Positions 18,706 to 28,157 are shown, counted from the first letter of the stretch. The stretch: DNA of 64,000 nucleotides from Fuerstiella sp041398845 (GCA_041398845.1 JAWKTZ010000011.1:1-64000); one strand, 5' to 3'. Notes: generated from the sequence alone by a model not told the origin. Numbers and translations are program-made.

Positions 18706-20741
18706 ACGGCGTACAGCTTAACCAGTTTGTCAGTCGGCGAGCTGGCATCTTCCGTCTGGAAAAGCCCCGAATCCACGGCCTGTTCAAGGAAGAAGTTCAG
18801 CGTCTTGTCAATCGATTCTTCGAAGGCAATCCCGGGTTCCCAGTCCAGATACCGTTTTGCATTCCGAATACTCGGCACTCGACGCTGCATATCCTGATAA
18901 CCTTTTCCATAGAACGAACTGCTTTCCACCTCAACGCATCCGGCGGACGGCGGGAACAGATTTCTGAGTGGATGCTGGTCAAACTTCCGAGTCAGGATCT
19001 GTGCGAGATCGCGAATGCTGGCTTCGTTTTCGGGATACCCGATATTGATAATCTTCCCGTCGCAGCGACCGTCTTTGTTTTCAACGATTCGGAACAGTGC
19101 CTCCATAGCGTCGTCCACATCAATGAACGACCGTTTCTGTTCTCCTCCATCGACAAGCTGAATCGGAGTTCCCTGACACAGATTCAGAATCAACTGAGTA
19201 ATGGCACGTGACGAACCAACTCGAGCGGACATCAGCGTATCCAGGCGAGGTCCGATCCAGTTGAACGGGCGAAACAGAGTGAACTGCAGATTCTCTTTTT
19301 CCCCATACGCCCAGATGACACGGTCGAGCAGTTGTTTGATGGTAGAATAGATCCAACGCTGATTTTTAATCGGCCCCGTAACCAGCGTTGACGATTCCTC
19401 GTCAAAGTTTTCGTCCGGACACATTCCGTAAACCTCGGACGTCGACGGAAAAATGATTCTTTTCCCGTATTTGACGCAGGCACGAATGGTGCGCAGGTTT
19501 TCTTCGAAGTCCAGTGAGAACACTCCCAGCGGATTGCGGGCGTATTCAATCGGTGTGGCAATGGCAACCAGCGGAAGCACCACATCACACTTCCAAATAT
19601 GATATTCGATCCATTCGTTGTGAATCGAAATATCACCTTCGCGGAAGTGAAAGTTCGGATGATCCAGCAGGTGCTGGATGTAGTTTGAATTCAGATCCAG
19701 CCCATACACATTGTAACGACCGCTGCTCGTCAGCTTGTCGCTCAGGTGGCTTCCGATAAATCCGTTCACTCCAAGGATCAGAACGTTTTTCTTTCGTTCA
19801 GCATGAAACTTTGTGACCAGGTGCGGGCCAAACTTCATGTTTGGCTGGAGCAATGCGTCGCTGGCAAACTGGCTGCCCGAACACATCACGCCATTCTCCA
19901 TTTGAGCTGATTCCACTCGTACACAACCGGTACCGCAGGCCACGATCAGCGGATCGACAGACAGAATTGTCCCCGGCGTTGCATCACAATGATCGTCCTT
20001 TGCCGTTACCTGCCAGATCAGAGTCTTGCGGTCACTCACATAACTGAACGCTCCCGGATAAGGCTTCGTGACAGCTCGCACCAGATTCCGAATATCTTCA
20101 GCACTGCTGGTCCAGTCAATCTCGCCATCAGCCGGACGCCGTCCACCGAAACACGTCGCTTTGGAATGGTCCTGCGGAGTACGTTGTGCCGTCCCGTCCT
20201 TGATGGTCGGCAGTGTTTCTGCGAGCAATGTGGACGCTTCGTTGATCATCTTGCGAAACAGTGACCTGGCGTTGTCGAAGTACGAAATCGGGACACTGCG
20301 CTGAGCAATAATGTCGCCGGCATCGGCTTTAGCCGTCATGTAATGCAATGTCACTCCGGTTTCTGTTTCACCATTCACCAGCGCCCAGTTGACCGGACAG
20401 CGACCTCGATAAGCCGGAAGCAGCGAGCCATGCAGGTTGATGCAACCGTGTATCGGAATCTCCAGAAGCGGCTGCTTCAGGAGATCGCGGTAGTAGAACG
20501 AGAAAATAAAATCCGGCTCCATCGCCCGAATGCGATCGACCCAGATCGGGTGATTAATGTCCTCCGGGGCGTGGACGGGAATTCCTTTGGCTGCCGCCAG
20601 TTCCGCCACCGAGTCGAACCAGATGTTCTCGTTGGGATCGTCAACATGTGTGAAGATGGCGGAAATGTCATAGCCGTTCGCCAGCAGGCTCTCAATTCCA
20701 ATGCAGCCAATCGAATGGTATCCAAGTACGACAACTTTCAT
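18702..20741 (-). CDS. arnA: Bifunctional UDP-Ara4N formyltransferase / UDP-glucuronate decarboxylase
   Basis: ArnA performs two steps of aminoarabinose synthesis: oxidative decarboxylation of UDP-glucuronate (C-terminal half) and N-formylation of UDP-L-Ara4N (N-terminal half). The 679-residue length is close to the 660 of E. coli. The formyltransferase catalytic residues Asn102 and His104 (INLHGSLLP) and Asp140 (KADAGDI) fall at the same numbers as in E. coli. The dehydrogenase domain begins near residue 315 with LILGVNGFIGSHL, has the STSEVYGMC segment with Glu436, and the Tyr/Lys pair in IYSTIKQLLDRVIWAYG. Both halves look active. A 51-base gap separates it from arnC. Confidence 0.97.
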   Translation of the reverse strand: MKVVVLGYHSIGCIGIESLLANGYDISAIFTHVDDPNENIWFDSVAELAAAKGIPVHAPEDINHPIWVDRIRAMEPDFIFSFYYRDLLKQPLLEIPIHGCINLHGSLLPAYRGRCPVNWALVNGETETGVTLHYMTAKADAGDIIAQRSVPISYFDNARSLFRKMINEASTLLAETLPTIKDGTAQRTPQDHSKATCFGGRRPADGEIDWTSSAEDIRNLVRAVTKPYPGAFSYVSDRKTLIWQVTAKDDHCDATPGTILSVDPLIVACGTGCVRVESAQMENGVMCSGSQFASDALLQPNMKFGPHLVTKFHAERKKNVLILGVNGFIGSHLSDKLTSSGRYNVYGLDLNSNYIQHLLDHPNFHFREGDISIHNEWIEYHIWKCDVVLPLVAIATPIEYARNPLGVFSLDFEENLRTIRACVKYGKRIIFPSTSEVYGMCPDENFDEESSTLVTGPIKNQRWIYSTIKQLLDRVIWAYGEKENLQFTLFRPFNWIGPRLDTLMSARVGSSRAITQLILNLCQGTPIQLVDGGEQKRSFIDVDDAMEALFRIVENKDGRCDGKIINIGYPENEASIRDLAQILTRKFDQHPLRNLFPPSAGCVEVESSSFYGKGYQDMQRRVPSIRNAKRYLDWEPGIAFEESIDKTLNFFLEQAVDSGLFQTEDASSPTDKLVKLYAV

Positions 20742-20792
20742 AGTTCTGCACTCCTTTGCTCTGTTGTGAATGTGTTTTTTATTGAGAAGTAT

Positions 20793-21740
20793 TCAGTCCC
20801 GCCCCACGACGTTCCGGACAAAATAGCGGGGACGATCGCGAACATCCTGATAAATCCGACCGATGTATTCCCCTAACAAACCCAGCCCGATGAACTGTGC
20901 TCCAATCAGCACAAACAGGATCGCAAACAGCGTAAACACTCCCTGAGCTGCCCATTCCGAACCCAGGGCGAAACGCAGAACCAGGATCAGGACTCCCAGA
21001 CCGATGCCGAAGAACGAAATCAATCCTCCAATGATATTCAGCATGTGCAACGGGTAGGTGGTAATGCCAGTCAGAAGATCGAACTGAAGATGGATCAGCT
21101 TCCAGAAACTGTACTTTGAATCCCCGTTATTTCGTTCATGGTGCTCCACTGGAATCTCTGTGACTTTGTGGGCGAACGTGTTGGCAAGGACGGGAATGAA
21201 CGTGCTTCGTTCCCGACACTGCAACATTGCCTGCACAATTTCACCGGAATAACCCCGCAGCATGCAGCCGTAATCGTGCATCGCAACCCCCGTTGATTTC
21301 TGCACGATCTTATTGACAATCCGGGAAGGCAACGTCCTCAGGAACGAATCCTTCCGGTTTTGTCTGACACTACCAACCACGTCATAACCTTCTCGTAGTT
21401 TTTTGACAATGCGACTGATTTCTTCCGGAGGATTCTGCAGGTCAGCGTCCAGCGTTACGACCAGATTTCCCCGAGCATGAGCCAGGCCCGCCATCACCGC
21501 AGCATGCTGCCCATAGTTTCGATTCAGCAGCACACCCACAACTTTGCCGTTGTGCGTGTCAGCAGCCTTCGCAATGATTTCGGGCGATTGATCGCGACTG
21601 CCGTCGTCCACCAGAATCAGTTCGTAGGGGACAGACAGGCCGTCACCTGAAGTCAGGCAGCGGCGGATCAACTCGTCCAAGTTTCCCTGTTCGTTAAAGA
21701 CAGGAATCACGATGGACACGACGTTCGAATCATTCGTCAT
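20793..21740 (-). CDS. arnC: Undecaprenyl-phosphate 4-deoxy-4-formamido-L-arabinose transferase
   Basis: ArnC is a membrane-bound GT2 enzyme that transfers L-Ara4FN from UDP to undecaprenyl phosphate. The 315-residue protein has the GT2 start VSIVIPVFNEQGNL, LILVDDGSRDQSPE, LNRNYGQHAAVMAGL, the nucleotide/metal motif TLDADLQNPPEEI and RNNGDSKYSFWKL. Two membrane helices follow at about residues 230-295, and the C-terminus ends LGEYIGRIYQDVRDRPRYFV, as in the family. The start overlaps the arnB stop by four bases. General GT2 polyprenyl transferases look similar, but the position between arnB and arnA settles the assignment. Confidence 0.94.
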   Translation of the reverse strand: MTNDSNVVSIVIPVFNEQGNLDELIRRCLTSGDGLSVPYELILVDDGSRDQSPEIIAKAADTHNGKVVGVLLNRNYGQHAAVMAGLAHARGNLVVTLDADLQNPPEEISRIVKKLREGYDVVGSVRQNRKDSFLRTLPSRIVNKIVQKSTGVAMHDYGCMLRGYSGEIVQAMLQCRERSTFIPVLANTFAHKVTEIPVEHHERNNGDSKYSFWKLIHLQFDLLTGITTYPLHMLNIIGGLISFFGIGLGVLILVLRFALGSEWAAQGVFTLFAILFVLIGAQFIGLGLLGEYIGRIYQDVRDRPRYFVRNVVGRD

Positions 21741-22900
21741 GCTTGGTGTCTCCCGGTCAGAATATCCTGAATTGCACCCACAACGTCATCGACATCCGCT
21801 GTCGACATGGATGGGCAAAGCGGCAGAGACAGGATGCGGTCCGAGTTCCACTCAGTGTTTGGCAGCGATCCCACTTTCACCCCAAATGTGTCGGCATAGT
21901 ATTTCTGCAGATGAACGGCTCGAAAATGCAGTCCGGTCCCGATATTTCTTTCCTTCAGCAACGCCATAAACCGATCGCGGCCCACACCGGTCCGATCGAT
22001 ATTAAGTCGCACGACAAACAGATGCCACGCATGCAGATGAGGATACTCGGGGACGGACAACGGCATGACTTCGGACACGTCTGCCAGGCGTTTCCGATAG
22101 AATTCCGCCAGCTCTCGACGCTTGTCATTGAACGTGTCAACTCGGGACAACTGACCGATTCCCAAGGCCGCTGAAATGTCTGTCATATTGTATTTGTACC
22201 CCGGCTGCATCACCTGCGCCTGCGGAGTTCGCCCCTGGGCCTGTCGGTCAAATGCGTCGACGCCCAGTCCGTGAAATTTCAGCGACTTGATTCGGGTCAG
22301 CAATTCCGGGTCGTCAGAACACACCATTCCGCCTTCGCCTGTCGTCATGTTCTTGATGGGGTGAAAGGAAAAAATCGCGGTTCCACGTTTTCCGACAAGG
22401 TCGCCCTTGTATTTCGTTCCCACAGCATGCGCCGCGTCTTCAATCAGAGTAATTCGGCGTTCAGCGGCAAGATCCCGAAGGGCATCCAGATCGACTGGAC
22501 TCCCCGCAAAGTGAACCGGAATGATCGCCTTCGTCCGACTGGTAATGAGCCGTTCAATCGACTGACGTGAGACCAACAGAGTGTCGCGGTCAACATCCGC
22601 GAACACCGGCGTTGCCCCCTGCAAACAGATGAGATTCGGAGTCGAAACCCAGGTCATTGACGGAGTAATCACCTCATCCCCGGGCCCGATTCCCAGGGCC
22701 TGCAGCAGGCAGTGCATGCCTCCGGTTGCCGAACAAACTGCCACAGAACCAGCGGCGCCCGTGTATTCCGAAAAGGCATCTTCAAATCGGGTACACTGAG
22801 CACCGGTGGTGATCCATCCGGAGCGCAGGACATTCACCACATCACTGATTTCCGCATCAGAAATGGAGGGTGAGGAAAATGGCAGAAACTGCGGTCGCAT
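21737..22900 (-). CDS. arnB: UDP-4-amino-4-deoxy-L-arabinose aminotransferase
   Basis: ArnB is a PLP enzyme of the DegT/DnrJ/EryC1 family that aminates UDP-4-keto-pentose with glutamate as donor. The 387-residue protein opens with FLPFSSPSISDAEI, has SGWITTGAQCTRFE, the PLP-ring aspartate in LIEDAAHAVG, the Schiff-base Lys183 in SFHPIKNMTTGEGGM, and the C-terminal LPLCPSMSTADVDDVV. Length and motifs match the enterobacterial enzyme. The start lies 29 bases after the arnT stop, and the 3' end overlaps arnC by four bases, so it is in the same transcript. Confidence 0.95.
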   Translation of the reverse strand: MRPQFLPFSSPSISDAEISDVVNVLRSGWITTGAQCTRFEDAFSEYTGAAGSVAVCSATGGMHCLLQALGIGPGDEVITPSMTWVSTPNLICLQGATPVFADVDRDTLLVSRQSIERLITSRTKAIIPVHFAGSPVDLDALRDLAAERRITLIEDAAHAVGTKYKGDLVGKRGTAIFSFHPIKNMTTGEGGMVCSDDPELLTRIKSLKFHGLGVDAFDRQAQGRTPQAQVMQPGYKYNMTDISAALGIGQLSRVDTFNDKRRELAEFYRKRLADVSEVMPLSVPEYPHLHAWHLFVVRLNIDRTGVGRDRFMALLKERNIGTGLHFRAVHLQKYYADTFGVKVGSLPNTEWNSDRILSLPLCPSMSTADVDDVVGAIQDILTGRHQA

Positions 22901-22929
22901 TGGATTCCCGATGAAGCGAGGCCCCGATT

Positions 22930-24648
22930 TTACGTGTCAACGTCAGGTTCAGTTGTCGGCTCAGTTTCCAGTTCCGGCTCAGCTTCACGTTCCGGTTCGT
23001 AAACGGCAAACCAGATGTTGTGCCACTGACGCTGAGAGTCCGGAACGGGCAGCTCTTCCCTGAACGGATCCTCTGGATCCGATCTCAGCGAAAGATAAAC
23101 GCGTTGACTTCCGCGCTGCTTGATCATGGTGCACAGTTGAGTGGTGTCGAGAAGCCGGTGCTGAGCTTCCGGGTAAGACAGCCCATACTGAAGTTCGCCC
23201 TGGTCATTCAACAAATAGACATCATCGCGTTTGTAAACGTAACAGACGGCATGCACGGTTTTCAGGTTGGCCACGATGATCGTATCCGGCTGAATCAGAT
23301 GCTGATCGGATTCCAGAGTTCTCTGAATTCCCAGACTGGACGAAATCTCTGTCGGCGTGCAGACCGTCGCCGTCACAAAGATGGCAGCGGCAGAGAGACC
23401 CAGCAGAACAGGTTTGCGTGGACCATGGTGGTCTCGAACGGCACCGAACACGAACAGCAACGCTGCCGAAAGTCCGATCACCCAACCGATGGTTTTGCTC
23501 ACAACATGTTCATCCAGCAGTGGAATCTGTCCTGACGCCTGAAGCCCCCCGACAACAAAGGTTGTGGCCAGAGACAGGATGACGATCAGTCCGTTCAGGC
23601 GAACGCCGTTCTGCAGTGAACGATTCTGGTGTTGGCACTCAAACCTGTCCATCAAAGCCACCGCCAGCAAAATTGCAAACGGAGCGAAACAGGGAAGAAT
23701 GTACGTTCCCAACTTTCCGGAGGAACAGGAAAAGAAGAGAAACGGCAGCACCATCCAGACGAATCCGAATTGAATCAGCGGATCGGAACATCGCTTTCGC
23801 ACCAGATCTCGCAATGGCATTGAGCCCACGAGTGACCACGGTATGGTGCCACCGACGAAAACCGGAATGTAGAACCAGAACGGATAGGGATGCTGAGCAT
23901 TCGATCGGGAAAAGAATCGACGAATATGCTCTTCCCAGAAAAAGTATCGCCAGAAATCCGGCTCCTGCCTGTTAATCGCCAGTGCCCACGGGAGCGATAC
24001 CGCAGAGGCAGCGGCCAGAGGAACCCACGGCAACGTCAATATGTCTTTCCATCGTCCACGCAACATCAGATAAGGGATAATCACGACAACAGGCACGGCA
24101 AAGGCAATGAAGCCTTTGACCAGAAACGCACCGCCCGCAAAACAGCCCGCCAATGCCAGCCACGCAATTCGCTTTTTTCCGGACGCAGCCAGAGCTGGAT
24201 AGAAGCTGCACAGCGACAGGGTGACAAAGCAGGACAGCATGCTGTCGAGCACGCTGAATGTCCCCACACCCATCACTTCGGCCGATGTCAGAAAGATCAG
24301 GACGGCCAGAGCTGCGGTCTGCTTCGAATGGTAGCTTTTCAGAAAAAAGTAAACGGCAACCGCAGACAGACCAATCGCCAGCGCGGACATCAGACGCACG
24401 GCAAAATTCGTCTCGCCGAAAATCGCCAGCGCGATCGCGTTCAACACATGTCCGCCAGCCGGCTTCTCGAAATATCGTAGACCGTTCAGTCGCGGAACGA
24501 CGAAATCTCCGGTCAACAACATTTCCCGCGAAATCTCGGCGTACCGCATTTCGTCGGGAATCGCCAGCGGGCGAGTGTTCAGTGGCAACAGATAGACACC
24601 GACAAAAAGTCCAACCAGCCACAGACTCTTCCTGAGTCCATCTTCCAT
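22930..24648 (-). CDS. arnT: Undecaprenyl-phosphate aminoarabinose: lipid A transferase
   Basis: ArnT is an inner-membrane GT-C glycosyltransferase (GT83) that moves L-Ara4N from undecaprenyl phosphate to lipid A phosphates on the periplasmic side. The 572-residue protein has the family start VGVYLLPLNTRPLAIPDEMR with the conserved DE-R of the first loop, YAEISREMLLTGDFVVPRL, LRYFEKPAGGHVLNA, about a dozen membrane helices, and a soluble C-terminal domain. It ends in an unusual acidic run of Glu-Pro-Glu repeats from about residue 555. The ATG at 24648 starts just before the first helix. It is the first gene of the cluster, unlike the enterobacterial order arnBCADTEF. Confidence 0.93.
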   Translation of the reverse strand: MEDGLRKSLWLVGLFVGVYLLPLNTRPLAIPDEMRYAEISREMLLTGDFVVPRLNGLRYFEKPAGGHVLNAIALAIFGETNFAVRLMSALAIGLSAVAVYFFLKSYHSKQTAALAVLIFLTSAEVMGVGTFSVLDSMLSCFVTLSLCSFYPALAASGKKRIAWLALAGCFAGGAFLVKGFIAFAVPVVVIIPYLMLRGRWKDILTLPWVPLAAASAVSLPWALAINRQEPDFWRYFFWEEHIRRFFSRSNAQHPYPFWFYIPVFVGGTIPWSLVGSMPLRDLVRKRCSDPLIQFGFVWMVLPFLFFSCSSGKLGTYILPCFAPFAILLAVALMDRFECQHQNRSLQNGVRLNGLIVILSLATTFVVGGLQASGQIPLLDEHVVSKTIGWVIGLSAALLFVFGAVRDHHGPRKPVLLGLSAAAIFVTATVCTPTEISSSLGIQRTLESDQHLIQPDTIIVANLKTVHAVCYVYKRDDVYLLNDQGELQYGLSYPEAQHRLLDTTQLCTMIKQRGSQRVYLSLRSDPEDPFREELPVPDSQRQWHNIWFAVYEPEREAEPELETEPTTEPDVDT

Positions 24649-24995
24649 GACGCTAATACTCTCGGTCAAAACCAAAAAACGTTCCCGGGATCGTTCAACG
24701 CGAGTTCCTTCCGGTGTGGCTGGATTCACTGAAAACGATTCACAATGACGGTACGTTAGTGTTGTCACTATGAGAGAAAAGTGAGAATCAGTGGCCGAAA
24801 TTTCGGAGAATACGAAAAGTCTTTGGGAGTCGGTTCGCAGACCGCCACGCCCCGAAAAAGTCAGCCCGGCTGCACCGATCGAGGCGATCTCGATGCCGGA
24901 TGACGGCTGGTTGGCGAGCATCGTCAGGCAGCACGGCATCTCTCAGCCAAAGGCTGATATTGACTCAAAACGCTCGCTCCCACTAGCATTTTCGC
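24649..24995. other. Divergent intergenic region between arnT and a GT4 gene
   Basis: This 347-base interval separates the minus-strand arn operon from the plus-strand glycosyltransferase and must hold promoters for both. Open frames in it are uncharacteristic. I could not identify convincing sigma-70 boxes or a regulator site such as a PmrA-type direct repeat by eye. Confidence 0.5.
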
Positions 24996-26060
24996 ATGGC
25001 AGACACGCTTGAGGACATCAACCTGATTGTGACTGATATGCATCGGCGCGTCACCGGCGTCGGCTCGACAATCCGAACGCTGGTGCCTCACATTCAGGCA
25101 ACAGAACCTCTGGCGATGGTGTCGTCCCGGCCGCTGCCCGGTGTCCGTTCGCTCAGCCTGTGGCAGACCCTGAAGACATGTCTGAAAACGCCTCAGCAAC
25201 GTCCATTTCGCATCTGGCATGCCAGACGCAACAAGGAAATGCTCCTGGGGCTGATTTTGAAACACGTCTTTCGCAGTCGCCTGAAACTGGTCATGACATC
25301 GTGCGCATTGCGTCGACATTCCTGGTTTCCTCGCCAATTGCTGTCGGCGATGGACGCGATCATTGCGACCAGTGAAGAGGCAGCCGGTTATGTCGACAAT
25401 GTGGTGGCCACCATTCCTCATGGCGTTGACTGCACCCGTTTCCAGCCTGCGGCTGACCGCACCGCAGCGTTCCGGGCATTGGGTGTTCCCGGAGATTTCG
25501 GGGTTTCTCTGGTCGGACGCATACGTCCGGAAAAAGGCACGGATCTGTTCGTGGAGGCAATGCTGCGCGTGCTGCCGGAGTTTCCGTCATTTACAGCCTG
25601 TATCGCCGGAAAAGTTGCTCCGGAACACCGGAGATTCCATGAGAACCTGAAAGCAAAGATCGAAAAGGCAGGCTTAACCCGTCAGTTCGTCTGGTTTGGC
25701 GAAGTTGGCTACGACCAGATGCCCGCGTTTCATACGGCGATGTCTTTGTGTGTGGCTCCGGCCCGCTATGAAGGTTTTGGCCTTGTCCCTCTGGAAGCCA
25801 TGGCTTGCGCCGTCGCCGTCGTTGCATCGCAAACCGGATGCTACCGAGACGTCATCCGTCCCGGAGTGACCGGAGAACTGGTGCCCTGCGGCGATGTAGA
25901 TGCTTTAGCTGCGTCGCTGAAGAAGCTGATGGAATCGCCTGAGACTCTGGAGCAAATGGGCCGGACGGGACGAGACGTCATCTGTGACTCATGGTCGGCG
26001 AAGCTGGAAGCGGAACGGATCGTGGACGTCTATCGCCGGATGTGGTCGCGAGCTGCATAA
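24996..26060 (+). CDS. GT4-family glycosyltransferase, LPS-type
   Basis: This 354-residue protein is a GT-B-fold retaining glycosyltransferase of family 4. Evidence is the C-terminal Rossmann start VSLVGRIRPEKGTDLFVEAM, WFGEVGYDQMPAFH, and the EX7E-type motif in APARYEGFGLVPLEAMACA. The N-terminal half has MHRRVTGVGSTIRTL, the glycine loop that contacts the sugar nucleotide, and IPHGVDCTRF, a common GT4 signature. It resembles transferases that build the LPS core, which suits its place between the arn operon and the glycan island. It starts a plus-strand group with the FkbM and GT10 genes; donor and acceptor are unknown. Confidence 0.88.
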   Translation: MADTLEDINLIVTDMHRRVTGVGSTIRTLVPHIQATEPLAMVSSRPLPGVRSLSLWQTLKTCLKTPQQRPFRIWHARRNKEMLLGLILKHVFRSRLKLVMTSCALRRHSWFPRQLLSAMDAIIATSEEAAGYVDNVVATIPHGVDCTRFQPAADRTAAFRALGVPGDFGVSLVGRIRPEKGTDLFVEAMLRVLPEFPSFTACIAGKVAPEHRRFHENLKAKIEKAGLTRQFVWFGEVGYDQMPAFHTAMSLCVAPARYEGFGLVPLEAMACAVAVVASQTGCYRDVIRPGVTGELVPCGDVDALAASLKKLMESPETLEQMGRTGRDVICDSWSAKLEAERIVDVYRRMWSRAA

Positions 26061-26258
26061 CGGGAACGCGGCAACTCAGGCAGATGCTGCCGACGTGGCT
26101 CCACAGGTCGTGCCGCCGCGTGGATTCCGGATCCCGAACGGAAAAGTCAGTATTGACCCGTTCGGCAGAACTTCGATATCACTTGAACCGACTGACACGG
26201 TCCGGCGTTCCCGTATGCTCCGCGTGCGCACTCTGAATTTGACCTGAGGGAGTTTCGA

Positions 26259-27119
26259 ATGTTCAACAAGATCATGGCTGAGTACAACTTCCGCACCGGA
26301 CGTCGACGACACGATACGACTCGTCTGACTCGAGCCGCCCGCCAGGACCGCTACAACATTCGAGCGGCCATGGAATTAAGCCGAATGGGGTCGCCGGACG
26401 CCGTGTGTTCTTCGCTCCTGATGACGCTGGCCGGACTGCGTGACTTTGCCATCAGAAATCAACTGGATGACGAAGCTCGTGAGTTTCTGCAGTTGACGAT
26501 TCAACAGATTGAACACAGTCGTGGGCAGTGCTTTCAGGACACGGCCGCCGTATATTTTTCCAGGCAGAAACGCGACGGTTACTTTGTCGAAATCGGAACC
26601 GGCAACGGAGAACACCTGTCGAATACGTTCATGCTGGAAAAACAGTTCGGCTGGTCCGGAATTCTGTTCGAACCCGATCGTCGGTTTCACGAATCGATCG
26701 CAGAACGCCGCAGCGCTATCCTTGACGAACGCCCCGTGTTCTCCTCAGACGACCAAGTTCTGCAGTTTATGGAAGTATCTCGTGCGGGCGAGTTGTCAAC
26801 ACTGAGCGATTTTCGCAGAGAAGACGGTCGACACCGGTTTGGTGCCTGTCGTGAAGTCAGGACCACGACACTGACCTCGGCACTGGAACACCATAACGCT
26901 CCGAAAACCATCGACTACGTGTCCATTGATACTGAAGGCTCTGAGATGGAAGTTCTGCAGGGCATTGATTTCGACCGATACGACATTCGTTTTCTGACAA
27001 TTGAACACAATTTCGTCGAAGGCAAACAAAAAGCGCTTGCCGACTTTCTGGCACCTCATGGATACCGACCAGTGCTGGAAGGCTTTTCGTGCCAGGACAT
27101 CTGGCTGGTCAAAGACTAA
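26259..27119 (+). CDS. FkbM family methyltransferase (copy 1)
   Basis: The 286-residue protein has a SAM-dependent FkbM methyltransferase domain in its second half: DGYFVEIGTGNGEHLSNT as motif I, GILFEPDRRFHESI, a TTTLTSALEHH segment, and YVSIDTEGSEMEVLQGIDF, the FkbM hallmark. About 100 helical residues precede the domain. FkbM proteins typically O-methylate sugars or polyketides. A good GAGGGAG ribosome binding site lies eight bases upstream of the ATG. The next gene, a GT10, starts three bases after the stop, so the two are translated together and this enzyme may methylate a sugar that the GT10 adds or extends. Confidence 0.87.
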   Translation: MFNKIMAEYNFRTGRRRHDTTRLTRAARQDRYNIRAAMELSRMGSPDAVCSSLLMTLAGLRDFAIRNQLDDEAREFLQLTIQQIEHSRGQCFQDTAAVYFSRQKRDGYFVEIGTGNGEHLSNTFMLEKQFGWSGILFEPDRRFHESIAERRSAILDERPVFSSDDQVLQFMEVSRAGELSTLSDFRREDGRHRFGACREVRTTTLTSALEHHNAPKTIDYVSIDTEGSEMEVLQGIDFDRYDIRFLTIEHNFVEGKQKALADFLAPHGYRPVLEGFSCQDIWLVKD

Positions 27120-27122
27120 GCG

Positions 27123-28157
27123 ATGGCCTCACAGTCCAACTCGCCCGCAACGCCGATTCATGTCTTCTACGGTGAACAGTCCGCTCCGCTGTTTCGCCGA
27201 ATGGCGGGTGACTTCCCGTTAATTCTGCCGCACGCCGTCATCGACGAAGACTGTGCGGACGAGTCCGGCTGGCTGGTTGTCTGTGAACCCAACGTCACTG
27301 CGTTCACCACCCGGATACCGCGCAGCCGTCGAGCAATCTGCATCAACGAACCCTCAGCCATGAATGACCTGCCTTCCGGCTACGTCAATCAGTTCGGGCT
27401 GTTGATTTCTCCCTATCGCATGCATGGATATCGGGGAGCATGGTTTCAGACTCACACCGGTCTGCCGTGGTTCTTTGGAGCCTCACTGCTCTCCGGTCGA
27501 CTGACGCCGACACTGTCATTGCGGGACCTTCATGATCTGGCTCCACCTGAAAAATCGAACAGTGTTTCGGTCGTGGTGTCGCGAAAAGTGTTTCACAGCG
27601 GGCACCGCAGGCGTCTGCGTCTGCTGGAACTGCTGAAGGAAAAGCTGGGTGATCGGCTGCAGATTTATGGTCGAGGTATTCGTGAAATCCAGGACAAAGC
27701 CGAAGCCATCATGCCCTCAGCTCTGCACCTGGCTCTGGAGAATACCATCGAGCCATCGTACTGGACGGAGAAGCTGTCCGACGCATTCCTGGGATATTCA
27801 CTGCCGGTGTATAGTGGTTGTCCGGACATCCACAACTGGTTTGCTGCGGACTCAATGCTCACGGTGAATCCTGACGATCCTGAAGCCACATGTGCAACAA
27901 TCGTGACGGCTCTGGATCAGCAGCTCTATGAACAACGCCTGCCTGCCATCTGTAAGGCACGTCAGAAAGTGTTGACTCAGGAGACGGCCTTTCATGTGAT
28001 CTCCCGGGCCATCAGGGCTCAGGAATCCCAGGAGCCGATTCTGAAGCGAGCTGCCATGATTCAGCCGCCGAATCGTGGACAACTGGTGGATCGTGTTCGG
28101 CGTGAAGTCCGACGCGTGTACTACCAGTTGACGTTTCGCAGTCATCTCAGGAAGTAA
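27123..28157 (+). CDS. GT10-family (alpha-1,3-fucosyltransferase-like) glycosyltransferase
   Basis: This 344-residue protein matches the C-terminal signature of family 10 fucosyltransferases: LHLALENTIEPSYWTEKL followed by DAFLGYSLPVYSGCPDI, which corresponds to the donor-binding FENS..DYVTEK motif and the GxVPVxxG loop. Upstream it has VSVVVSRKVFHSGHRRR and LQIYGRG. Family 10 enzymes transfer L-fucose from GDP-fucose to glycans. No GDP-fucose biosynthesis genes lie in the window. It directly follows an FkbM methyltransferase and is convergent with a GT11 fucosyltransferase-like gene. Specificity cannot be read from sequence, and related bacterial enzymes can use other donors. Confidence 0.82.
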   Translation: MASQSNSPATPIHVFYGEQSAPLFRRMAGDFPLILPHAVIDEDCADESGWLVVCEPNVTAFTTRIPRSRRAICINEPSAMNDLPSGYVNQFGLLISPYRMHGYRGAWFQTHTGLPWFFGASLLSGRLTPTLSLRDLHDLAPPEKSNSVSVVVSRKVFHSGHRRRLRLLELLKEKLGDRLQIYGRGIREIQDKAEAIMPSALHLALENTIEPSYWTEKLSDAFLGYSLPVYSGCPDIHNWFAADSMLTVNPDDPEATCATIVTALDQQLYEQRLPAICKARQKVLTQETAFHVISRAIRAQESQEPILKRAAMIQPPNRGQLVDRVRREVRRVYYQLTFRSHLRK

